Shown here piece after piece: positions 1 to 6,403 of a stretch of 64,000 bases of DNA (position 1 is the first letter of the stretch; each line of letters opens with the position of its first letter). The notes below the pieces were generated by a model. That model had not been told where the DNA came from. It worked only from the letters and a program-made list of their open reading frames with translations, and did not search any database. The stretch lies in contig JAMORC010000039.1 of the NCBI GenBank assembly GCA_027063785.1, forward strand, positions 34,309-98,308. Reading direction: 5' to 3'. The translations under genes and the position numbers were made by a program. Source of the DNA: Desulfurobacteriaceae bacterium. GTDB lineage: Bacteria; Aquificota; Aquificia; Desulfurobacteriales; Desulfurobacteriaceae.

Positions 1-1
1 G

Positions 2-832
2 GGAATCGATGACTTCCCCGACACGCTTTTTTACTTACCTCCGCCTGTTAAGGGATTTGTCGGGTCGGACTTTCTTGCCAACGTGATTACCCTCGAGGAA
101 AGCAGTTTTAAAAACTTTGCCGTTGCAGACCTCGGAACAAACGCAGAAATCGGCTTCTGCACCGACCGTCAGCTCGCCACTTCCGTTCCGGCAGGACCTG
201 CCTTTGAGGGAGTGGGGCTTTTTTCCGGCATGAGGGCCGTTGAGGGAGCAATCCACAAAGTCTTCTTTGACGGCAGGGACTTCAAGTTCCTTACGATAGG
301 CGGTAAAAAACCTTCCGGTATATGCGCAAGCGGTTACTTTGACCTGATCTACCTTCTCAAGAGCTTCAAAGTCCTCAACAGAGAAGGAACTTTCCTGTCA
401 CAGCTTCCACCGCTGATTGAAGCAAAAATCAAAGATATTAACGGCGAAAAGGCGTTTGTCCTTTACGATGACGGCGAAATCCTGATTGCTCTTACCCAGA
501 GCGACATCAGGAAATTCCTCCTGGCAAAGGCAGCTGTTTACGGCGCCTTGTCGGTTTTACTCGAAAAGGCGGGAAAACCGGAAAGGCTTTTCTTTTCGGG
601 AGCCTTCGGCACCCACCTTGATAGGAGAAGTATAGAAGGAGTAAAGCTGATTCCGGACGACCTCCCGAATCCCGAACCTGCCGGAAACCTTGCCGTAAGG
701 GGAGCTTCCCTTCTACTCGGCAGTAAAAAACTCAAAGAAAAGGTTAAACTGATAAAAGAAAGCTTCGACGTAGAAGAACTGGCCTTGAGTAAACTATTTG
801 AGGAAAAGTACCTGGAGGGAATGGAACTTTGA
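2..832 (+). CDS. ASKHA-domain corrinoid-activation (RACo-like) protein, C-terminal part
   Basis: The frame is open from base 2, so the true start lies left of the window; the GTG at 83 is internal. About 276 residues are visible. They match the C-terminal ASKHA ATPase domain (DUF4445) of reductive activators of corrinoid proteins: a phosphate-1 type motif DLGTNAEIG at about residue 45, the segment GLFSGMRAVEGAI, and FFSGAFGTHLD near the end. In the family an N-terminal [2Fe-2S] domain passes electrons to the Co(II) corrinoid protein at the expense of ATP; that part is outside the window. The stop overlaps the next gene by four bases (TTGA), indicating an operon. Such proteins usually go with Wood-Ljungdahl or methyltransferase systems, which is notable given cooS at 19512-21476. 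Confidence 0.72.
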   Translation, partial: GIDDFPDTLFYLPPPVKGFVGSDFLANVITLEESSFKNFAVADLGTNAEIGFCTDRQLATSVPAGPAFEGVGLFSGMRAVEGAIHKVFFDGRDFKFLTIGGKKPSGICASGYFDLIYLLKSFKVLNREGTFLSQLPPLIEAKIKDINGEKAFVLYDDGEILIALTQSDIRKFLLAKAAVYGALSVLLEKAGKPERLFFSGAFGTHLDRRSIEGVKLIPDDLPNPEPAGNLAVRGASLLLGSKKLKEKVKLIKESFDVEELALSKLFEEKYLEGMEL

Positions 833-1089
833 AAAAATTGATAAAAGGCAGAAACCTCCTCTACAGGGTAAACCCCAAGGATATAGCCTTCATTAATGCT
901 ATCTTTGAGTGGTACCACGAAGTCGGAACCGTCAGGACAAGAAATCCAAAAGAAGGGTTAATCGAAATCTGGGTAGCTCCGGATTTCTACGAAGATGCCC
1001 TAAAGGCGGTAGACTACCTGGTCAGCGGCGGTTTTGTTGAGAGGATGGAGTTCGTAAAGGAGGTTGGCGACGACTGGTGGAGGGAATAA
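829..1089 (+). CDS. DUF4911-family small protein
   Basis: An 86-residue protein with a TTG start that overlaps the stop of the preceding RACo-like gene. The sequence pattern (RVNPKDIAFINAIFEWY, then VRTRNPKEGLIEIWVAP) resembles the short DUF4911 family, whose function is unknown. No signal peptide or membrane segment is visible; it looks like a small alpha/beta cytoplasmic protein ending in acidic and Trp residues. Coupled translation with the upstream gene suggests related function, but nothing in the protein itself points to a reaction. Confidence 0.62.
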   Translation: MKKLIKGRNLLYRVNPKDIAFINAIFEWYHEVGTVRTRNPKEGLIEIWVAPDFYEDALKAVDYLVSGGFVERMEFVKEVGDDWWRE

Positions 1090-1121
1090 GCTTTTACTAG
1101 GAAAGTTCGGGAGGTTACGCC

Positions 1122-1523
1122 TTGAGGAGGAGAAGAGGTTTTACACTGATTGAGCTGATGGTCGTAATAGTTATACTGGGGCTTCTTGCAGCCCTCGTCG
1201 CCCCGAAGTTCTTGAAGAGAGGAGAAGAAGCCAAAGTTACGACTACTCAGGTTCAGATGAAAAACATCGAGCAGGCTTTAAAGCTTTACAAGCTCCACAA
1301 CTCGTTCTTTCCAACGACAGACCAGGGACTTAAGGCTCTCGTCGAAAAGCCGGAGACAGAACCAGTCCCGAAGAACTGGAAGGGGCCTTACATGGATAAG
1401 GTGCCGAAGGATGCATGGGGCAACGAGTTCATCTACATATCCGACGGCAAGCACTTTACCCTCATATCCCCGGGCCCCGACGGTGAGGAAGGAACCGAAG
1501 ACGACCTGAAGGTGAATCAGTAA
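1122..1523 (+). CDS. gspG: Type II secretion major pseudopilin GspG
   Basis: A 133-residue protein with a TTG start preceded by GGGAGG. It has the type IV prepilin signature: a short basic leader (MRRRRG), cleavage site G6/F7, glutamate at +5 of the mature protein (E11) and a hydrophobic helix to about residue 28. The C-terminal SPGPDGEEGTEDD segment is the calcium-binding loop characteristic of GspG. It should be cleaved and N-methylated by a prepilin peptidase and polymerise into the periplasmic pseudopilus; no other secretion genes are in the window. The stop codon TAA shares its last base with the ATG of rlmB. Confidence 0.9.
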   Translation: MRRRRGFTLIELMVVIVILGLLAALVAPKFLKRGEEAKVTTTQVQMKNIEQALKLYKLHNSFFPTTDQGLKALVEKPETEPVPKNWKGPYMDKVPKDAWGNEFIYISDGKHFTLISPGPDGEEGTEDDLKVNQ

Positions 1524-2233
1524 TGGTAGTTTACGGCGTTAATCCCGTAGCCGAAGCTGTCAGGGCGGGATATCCCATCCTGAAGGTTTACGTTGACGAG
1601 AGATTCAGGGATCGGGAAAAGATACTTCCTCTCCTGAGGAAAAGGGGCATAAAAGTCGTCAGGGCAGGGAAGAGGAAGCTTACCGAAGTTGCCGGAACCG
1701 AGAAACACCAGGGAATAGTTGCAGTAGTATCTCCGGTCGAACCGAAGCCTTTTGAGGAACTCGTCGAATCCACAATATCAACCGGCGGTTGCCTGCTGTT
1801 CCTCGACAGGATTGAAGATCCCCACAACCTCGGTGCCATATTCCGCTCCGCCGACGCCTTCGGTGCTTCCGGGATTGTCATTCCCAGGGACAGGAGCGTG
1901 ACAGTTACCGATACTGTCGTAAAGGCTTCAACAGGTGCAGTATTTTACGTGCCCTTTTCCATAGTTAACAGCTTTTCGAACGCCTTGAGACAGTTTAAAG
2001 AAGCCGGAGGGTGGCTGATCGGACTCGAAAGTGGCGGAAAATCGATCGGCAGTTACTCCTTTCCCTTTCCCCTCGGTCTCGTTGCAGGTTCGGAAGGAAG
2101 GGGTATATCAAGGAGCACTTTAAAGCAGCTTGACGACACAGTTACGATTGAAATGAAAGGGCACGTAAACTCCCTCAACGTTTCCAACGCCGTTGCAGTT
2201 GCCCTTTACCTGGTTTCGAGACAGAAAACTTGA
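1523..2233 (+). CDS. rlmB: 23S rRNA 2'-O-methyltransferase, TrmH/SpoU family (RlmB-like)
   Basis: A 236-residue SpoU-class (SPOUT knot) methyltransferase. The first ~75 residues form the substrate-binding domain. The catalytic domain carries motif 1 (EDPHNLGAIFRSADAFGA, about 101-118), motif 2 (LVAGSEGRGIS, about 186) and motif 3 (NSLNVSNAVAVALY, about 214) that form the SAM-binding knot. Length and domain order match RlmB, which methylates Gm2251 of 23S rRNA; related TrmH paralogues with other rRNA targets cannot be excluded. It starts one base into the gspG stop codon. Confidence 0.85.
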   Translation: MVVYGVNPVAEAVRAGYPILKVYVDERFRDREKILPLLRKRGIKVVRAGKRKLTEVAGTEKHQGIVAVVSPVEPKPFEELVESTISTGGCLLFLDRIEDPHNLGAIFRSADAFGASGIVIPRDRSVTVTDTVVKASTGAVFYVPFSIVNSFSNALRQFKEAGGWLIGLESGGKSIGSYSFPFPLGLVAGSEGRGISRSTLKQLDDTVTIEMKGHVNSLNVSNAVAVALYLVSRQKT

Positions 2234-2257
2234 CATCGATGCATTATTAACTATTCA
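2230..2257 (+). promoter_or_regulatory. Possible promoter for the RHH/PIN pair
   Basis: TTGACA at 2230-2235, overlapping the rlmB stop codon, is followed after 16 bp by TATTCA (2252-2257), in an AT-rich stretch just upstream of the RHH gene. It suggests that the toxin-antitoxin pair has its own promoter. The -10 match is only moderate. Confidence 0.4.
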
Positions 2258-2285
2258 TAATCTTGATTAAATATTGGAGAGTATG

Positions 2286-2537
2286 ATGAAAAAAGTAAGG
2301 AAAACCATAACTTTATCTCCAAAGGTTGTTAAGACGTTGGAGCTACTCTCAAGAACTTATGGTAAGTCACAAAGTCTTGTTATTGAAGAGCTGATAGAGA
2401 AGGAGTTTGAGGAGTTGAGATTTAAGAAGAGGAAAGAAGCTGTTCAGTGGATAAAGACAAACAGGGAGTCGTTCAGGGGGCTTTTCGGAGACAGGACTTT
2501 TCAGAACCTGAAGGCAGAGAGGGGAAGTGAACTTTAA
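2286..2537 (+). CDS. Ribbon-helix-helix antitoxin (CopG/VapB-like)
   Basis: A small basic protein beginning KKVRKTITLSPKVVKTLELLS, typical of ribbon-helix-helix DNA-binding proteins: a beta strand with alternating basic/hydrophobic residues, then a helix-turn-helix dimer region ending near residue 45. The acidic/basic C-terminal tail probably wraps the toxin. ATG codons at 2283 and 2286 follow GGAGA (2276-2280); the second gives better spacing than the upstream TTG at 2274. The gene overlaps the following PIN-domain gene by 11 bases. It is more AT-rich than its neighbours and appears inserted after rlmB. RHH antitoxins usually repress their own promoter. Confidence 0.8.
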   Translation: MKKVRKTITLSPKVVKTLELLSRTYGKSQSLVIEELIEKEFEELRFKKRKEAVQWIKTNRESFRGLFGDRTFQNLKAERGSEL

Positions 2538-2976
2538 CAAAGTTTTTGTCGATGCCAATGTTATCTTAGACCTCTTTGTGCCGGATAGACCTTTCGCTGA
2601 CCAATCTATTACTGCAATAGAACAACTACTTGATAGGAATGTTCAGCTTTTTACAAGCTGTGATTTGATAACCACCGTTTATTATTTCCTTGCTAAGTTG
2701 GATAGACAAAAGGCTTTTAAATCAATAGAAGCGGTTACCGAAATCTTTGATCTGGTTCCGTTTTCCAACATAGAGTTGATAGAGGCCTTGAGTCTTATGA
2801 GAAAAGATAGAAACTTTATAGATTTAGAGGATACTATTCAGTATGTTCTTGCCAGAAAAGCGGGATGTGACCTTATTATTACAAACGATAAAGCATTTTT
2901 CTCTCCGGACGTTGCGGTTTTAACATCGGAAAAACTACTAGAGGTTTTAAAAGGAGGAAAAGAATGGAAGCACTGA
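2527..2976 (+). CDS. PIN-domain ribonuclease toxin (VapC-like)
   Basis: A 149-residue PIN-domain protein with a GTG start inside the antitoxin gene. Expected acidic metal ligands are visible: D9 in FVDANVILD, the DLEDTIQY motif in the middle, and D in IITNDKAFF towards the C terminus. PIN toxins of this type cleave RNA (tRNA or rRNA in characterised VapCs) when freed from their antitoxin; the target here is unknown. The pairing, the overlap and the AT-rich composition support a mobile type II toxin-antitoxin module. Its stop overlaps the start of the next gene, so that gene may now be cotranscribed with it. Confidence 0.85.
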   Translation: MNFNKVFVDANVILDLFVPDRPFADQSITAIEQLLDRNVQLFTSCDLITTVYYFLAKLDRQKAFKSIEAVTEIFDLVPFSNIELIEALSLMRKDRNFIDLEDTIQYVLARKAGCDLIITNDKAFFSPDVAVLTSEKLLEVLKGGKEWKH

Positions 2977-3365
2977 AAGGCAAGCTCGTCTTTATCCAGA
3001 CGGCAGGAGGCGAAGGAGTAGTTCCAACTTCCGGAATTATCGGCGTCGTTGAAGAGGTTACGCCCGACTACGTAAAGGTAAAAGACGCCGGTGTTTTTGC
3101 TCTACTTCCGACAACAAAAGGCGCTCAGGCGACTATTATGCCCCTTGATCCTACGGCCAACGAACCCGTCGAGGCCCTGATTATGAAAGGACAGATTGTC
3201 TCTATAGTCCCGGTTACGGATAAGTCAAAGCTGAAGGAATTTCACCAGCAGTTTAAGGCAGCCGCCGCCGGGATAGAACTTCCATCCACCGGCGCAATTG
3301 ACCTGTCCAAGATTAAGGAGTTTCCGAAGGGCGGTAAAGGAACGGGAGGTCTCTCAATAACTTGA
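2964..3365 (+). CDS. Unknown conserved-looking 133-residue protein
   Basis: I do not recognise this protein. The ATG at 2964 has a strong AGGAGG site. Residues 1-80 are rich in short hydrophobic strands and glycines (GKLVFIQTAGGEGVV, GVVEEVTPDYVKVKDAG), suggesting a small beta-barrel. The C-terminal third is Lys/Gly-rich and probably flexible (FPKGGKGTGG). There is no signal peptide. It overlaps the PIN gene upstream and, by four bases (TTGA), the histidine kinase downstream, so it may be a partner of the NtrB/NtrC-like pair. Confidence 0.55.
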   Translation: MEALKGKLVFIQTAGGEGVVPTSGIIGVVEEVTPDYVKVKDAGVFALLPTTKGAQATIMPLDPTANEPVEALIMKGQIVSIVPVTDKSKLKEFHQQFKAAAAGIELPSTGAIDLSKIKEFPKGGKGTGGLSIT

Positions 3366-4366
3366 AAGCGGAAGACCTGCTCTTTTCCCACCCCTTCCCC
3401 GTTGTCGTTACCGACGGGGAGGGGAAGATAAAACTGGTAAACCAGAAGTTTGAAGCTCTGGTCAACAGGTCGCAGAAGTATCTGAAGGGGAAATACCTGT
3501 TTTCCCTGCTTGAGGGCGGGGAAAAGCTGAAAAAACACCTGCTTGAAGCCTACAATAAGTCGATAGACGTTTTGGGAGTAAGGTTGGGGGATCGCTACTT
3601 TTCCTTCTCCCCCCTTTACGTCTCGAATAACCTCAAAGGTGTTGTCGTAGTTGTCGAACCTGCAGGAGAACTTTCTTTCGGTGAAGACATACTTCTCCTG
3701 CTTAAGGGACTTTCTCACGAAATCAGAAACCCCTTGGGAGGGATAAAGGGAGCTGCGAAGCTCTTTAAAGAACTCAGTTCTTACGATGAAGAACTTGTTA
3801 ACGTTATGATTGAAGAAATCGAAAGGATAGAGAGACTTCTAAACGACGTTGTAAGGAGCTTCGACTTCTCCTCCCTCTCTTTCAAAAAAGAAAACATCCA
3901 CAGACTTATCCAGCAGGCAGTAGAGCTTTTCAGTTCAAGAATTTCGGAAATGGACATTGAGATTCTCTACCGGTTCGATCCCTCCCTCCCGGAAATCCCG
4001 GTTGATGCCGACAGGCTCCTTCAGGCGCTGATAAACCTCATTAAGAACGCCATCGAAGCAATGGAGGAATGCCCGAGGAGGATTCTGAAATTAGAAACCG
4101 GTTATGCCATTCACCCGTCCGGCTTTATATTTATCAAGGTCTCTGATACCGGGAAAGGCATGGACAGCGAGGAACTTAAGAATTTCTCCCTCCCTTTCTT
4201 CACAACAAAGGAAAAAGGACTGGGACTCGGATCCTTCATAGTGAGGGAAGTAGTAAAGGGACACGGCGGAGAACTTAAAGTCGAAAGCAGAAAAGGAGAA
4301 GGAACTTCCGTTACACTCCTGCTTCCTATGAAGAGGGAAGATGGCAAGGATTCTTGTGGCAGATGA
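3362..4366 (+). CDS. NtrB-like sensor histidine kinase
   Basis: A 334-residue soluble histidine kinase with no membrane segments. A PAS-like sensor domain covers residues 8-98 (FPVVVTDGEGKIKLVNQKF). The H-box LSHEIRNPLGG follows, with phospho-accepting H119. The N box (NLIKNAIEAM) and the G boxes (DTGKGM, GLGLGSFIV) form the HATPase domain. Cytoplasmic PAS-HisKA-HATPase kinases next to NtrC-type regulators are the NtrB class, often responding to nitrogen or redox state. The start is TTG, overlapping the upstream stop; its 3' end overlaps the response-regulator gene by 26 bases. The signal sensed cannot be told from sequence. Confidence 0.85.
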   Translation: MKAEDLLFSHPFPVVVTDGEGKIKLVNQKFEALVNRSQKYLKGKYLFSLLEGGEKLKKHLLEAYNKSIDVLGVRLGDRYFSFSPLYVSNNLKGVVVVVEPAGELSFGEDILLLLKGLSHEIRNPLGGIKGAAKLFKELSSYDEELVNVMIEEIERIERLLNDVVRSFDFSSLSFKKENIHRLIQQAVELFSSRISEMDIEILYRFDPSLPEIPVDADRLLQALINLIKNAIEAMEECPRRILKLETGYAIHPSGFIFIKVSDTGKGMDSEELKNFSLPFFTTKEKGLGLGSFIVREVVKGHGGELKVESRKGEGTSVTLLLPMKREDGKDSCGR

Positions 4367-5711
4367 CGAAAAGAGCATAAGGGTTGTCCTGAAGCGATAC
4401 CTCGAATCAAGGGGACATGAGGTAGTCGAGGCTTCTGACGGCATTGAGGCCTTAAGAATCCTGAAGGAAGAAGAAATTGATGTAGCCTTCGTAGACATAA
4501 GAATGCCGGGGAAAAGCGGACTTGACGTCCTTAAAGAGATCAGAGACGTCCCGATAGTCATACTTACGGCCTACGGGACTATGGACTACACGGTCAAGGC
4601 AATGGAACTCGGAGCGGTTGAATACATAACCAAGCCTTTCTTATTTGAAGAGGTAAGCGCAATCCTTGAGAAGCTCCTTTCGGAGAGAAAAAAGGACGGA
4701 AGCGGGAATGAGGTCGAGGACGGACTTGAGATAGTAGGTTCGAGCCGAAAGATGCAGGAAGTATTTAAGGTAGTGGGAAGGGTTGCGAGAAGCTCTATAA
4801 CTGTTCTAATCACGGGAGAAAGCGGAACAGGTAAGGAAGTCATTGCAAGAGCCATTCACAGGTATTCTAACCGGAAAAACGCACCGTTCGTTGCCGTTAA
4901 CTGCGCAGCACTCCCTCCGAATCTCCTTGAAGCAGAACTTTTCGGCTATGAGAAAGGAGCTTTCACGGGAGCAATCTCAAGGAAAACCGGGCTCTTCGAA
5001 CAGGCCAGCGGCGGCACGCTTTTCCTCGATGAAATCGGAGAACTTCCGCCGGAGCTTCAAGCAAAGCTCCTGAGAGTCCTCCAGGAAAAGGAAATCAGGA
5101 GAATAGGCGGAACACGCCCCGTTAAGGTCGACTTCAGGCTAATAGCGGCAACAAACAGGGACCTTGAAACAGAAGTCAAAAAGGGAAGGTTCAGGGAGGA
5201 TCTTTACTTCAGGCTCAACGTTGTCAGGATCGAACTTCCTCCCCTCAGGGAAAGAAAGGAAGACATTATCCCCCTTGCTCACCACTTTATAAGAAAGTTC
5301 TCAAAGGAGTTTAAGCTCCCGCCAAAAGAACTGACCAATAGGGCCGTTGAATTCCTGCTCCACTACCACTTCCCGGGAAACGTCAGGGAGCTTGAAAACA
5401 TGATACTCCGCGCTATGATCCTATCCAGGGTTAATTTTATCGACGCAGAAGACCTAAAGCCGGACTGCAAACAGACGGCACCCTCCTTTGAGGAAGCCAT
5501 AAAAAACTTCGTTGTTGAAATATTCTCCGTAGAACAGAAGGAGAAGAACAACCTTTACGATCTGATAATTAAAAGTGCGGAAAAGATCCTCATATCGGAA
5601 GTCCTCAAGTTTTGCAACTTCAATCAAGTTAAGGCTGCCAGAGTCCTAGGAATCCACAGGAACACACTGAGAAAAAAAATAAAAGAACTGGGGATAGAGC
5701 TAAACTGTTGA
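4341..5711 (+). CDS. NtrC-family sigma-54-dependent response regulator
   Basis: A 456-residue protein with receiver, AAA+ and Fis-type HTH domains. The receiver phosphorylation site is D52 (VDIRMPGKSG). The AAA+ domain has Walker A GESGTGKE (159-166), the sigma-54 contact loop GAFTGA (206-211) and Walker B GGTLFLDEIGELP. The HTH lies at about 425-452. It should activate sigma-54 promoters when phosphorylated by the overlapping kinase gene. I found no clear -24/-12 promoter in this window. Its TGA stop lies inside the palindrome at 5708-5721, upstream of the selenoprotein candidate. Confidence 0.93.
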   Translation: MARILVADDEKSIRVVLKRYLESRGHEVVEASDGIEALRILKEEEIDVAFVDIRMPGKSGLDVLKEIRDVPIVILTAYGTMDYTVKAMELGAVEYITKPFLFEEVSAILEKLLSERKKDGSGNEVEDGLEIVGSSRKMQEVFKVVGRVARSSITVLITGESGTGKEVIARAIHRYSNRKNAPFVAVNCAALPPNLLEAELFGYEKGAFTGAISRKTGLFEQASGGTLFLDEIGELPPELQAKLLRVLQEKEIRRIGGTRPVKVDFRLIAATNRDLETEVKKGRFREDLYFRLNVVRIELPPLRERKEDIIPLAHHFIRKFSKEFKLPPKELTNRAVEFLLHYHFPGNVRELENMILRAMILSRVNFIDAEDLKPDCKQTAPSFEEAIKNFVVEIFSVEQKEKNNLYDLIIKSAEKILISEVLKFCNFNQVKAARVLGIHRNTLRKKIKELGIELNC

Positions 5712-5721
5712 CGCAGGTCAA
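5708..5721. promoter_or_regulatory. Crp/Fnr-type operator TTGAC-N4-GTCAA upstream of the Sec-ferredoxin
   Basis: A perfect 14-bp inverted repeat, TTGAC GCAG GTCAA, overlapping the stop codon of the ntrC-like gene. It has the FNR/DNR architecture (TTGAY-N4-RTCAA) and is identical in both half-sites to the site at 21537-21550 between cooS and the NifX-like gene. TATAAT at 5755-5760 is a likely -10 element; the operator centre would lie roughly 50-60 bp upstream of the transcription start, compatible with class I activation. The likely ligand is the Crp/Fnr protein encoded at 18501-19145. Confidence 0.65.
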
Positions 5722-5754
5722 TTCATTTGATTATCGATATAGGTTAAAGTTTAC

Positions 5755-5760
5755 TATAAT
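5755..5760 (+). promoter_or_regulatory. -10 element for the Sec-ferredoxin gene
   Basis: A consensus TATAAT, 32 bp before the ATG at 5792. The best -35-like hexamer, TTGATT at 5727-5732, is 22 bp upstream, too far for an unaided promoter, which fits activation by the factor binding at 5708-5721. Confidence 0.5.
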
Positions 5761-5791
5761 ATAACAACTACAAGATGCTAAAGGATTCATT

Positions 5792-6403
5792 ATGAAACCT
5801 AACTTAAGGAAGGTTAAACGACAAGTAATCCTTCACCAGGACGGAACACCTTACGTTCCCCAGTATCCCGGTGGCATAAATACCCTGAAATGCACAGGAT
5901 GCGGCGAGTGTGCTGAGATCTGTCCTCAAGGGTGTATAGAAATCCAAGAAGTTGACGGTCGGAATGTTGCCGTCCTCACAAAGCTTGAACTCTGTATAGG
6001 CGACGGATTCTGCAAAATAGTTTGTCCCGAAGACGCTTTCCTCTGAGGTATTAACTGTTCCTCCGGTCCGGAGGAAATCGAAGTAAACGAAGACGAACTC
6101 CTCTCCGACAATGAGGGAAACTACGCATACCTAACGCTGGGAGGATTCCTCTACACCCCCAGTTACCTTGAAAAAATTGATCATAACAAGTGCAAAAACT
6201 GCGAAAGGTGTCTGGAGCTTTGCGAAACGAGGGGAATAGACAAAGATGGAAAAGTAATCCCGGAATTTCCCGAAATATGCAACGGTTGCGGTCACTGCGT
6301 AAACATCTGTCCTGCAAAGAGCATTAACGCAAAGCCGATACCTCTGGAAGAGATGAAAAGAAGGGTTAGAAAAAAAAAGAAAACCTCTAACTACAACTTT
6401 TAA
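5792..6403 (+). CDS. Four-cluster ferredoxin with predicted selenocysteine (UGA at 6044)
   Basis: Read through the TGA at 6044-6046 this is one 203-residue polyferredoxin with Sec at position 85. The first half has C34-C37-C40-C44 and a second set C68-x2-D71-x2-C74-x3-C78, where Asp replaces one Cys as in some archaeal ferredoxins. The second half has C134/137/140/144 and C163/166/169/173 and a Lys-rich tail. U85 forms a U-x3-C pair with C89. The same frame continues without another stop for 118 codons, and a SECIS-like hairpin follows the UGA at the expected distance (see 6044-6076). A naive annotation would give an 84-residue truncated ferredoxin. It is monocistronic, with an FNR-type operator upstream, and its 3' end overlaps the convergent gene by 17 bases. 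A four-cluster ferredoxin of this size resembles the CooF type of CO dehydrogenase partner, but that role is inference. Confidence 0.82.
6044..6076 (+). promoter_or_regulatory. Bacterial SECIS element (UGA plus hairpin)
   Basis: The in-frame UGA (6044-6046) is followed by a perfect 7-bp stem, TTCCTCC (6058-6064) with GGAGGAA (6070-6076), closing a GGUCC loop (6065-6069). In Escherichia coli fdhF the SelB-binding apical loop carries GGUC, and its first G is base 22 counting the U of UGA as 1; here the loop G is also base 22. A weaker lower stem (6054-6056 with 6082-6084) is possible. The loop identity and exact spacing are what SelB requires for selenocysteine insertion. selA, selB, selC and selD are not in this window. 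Confidence 0.8.

Noticed and set aside
5711..5791. A sigma-54 (-24/-12) promoter controlled by the adjacent NtrC-like protein
   Set aside because: No TGGC-N8-TTGC pattern is present; a sigma-70 type -10 and an FNR-type site explain the region better.
6044..6403. Reading the ferredoxin as a simple nonsense-mutated pseudogene
   Set aside because: The downstream frame is intact with conserved cysteine sets, and a SECIS hairpin sits at the exact expected distance. Not fully excluded without selB in view.
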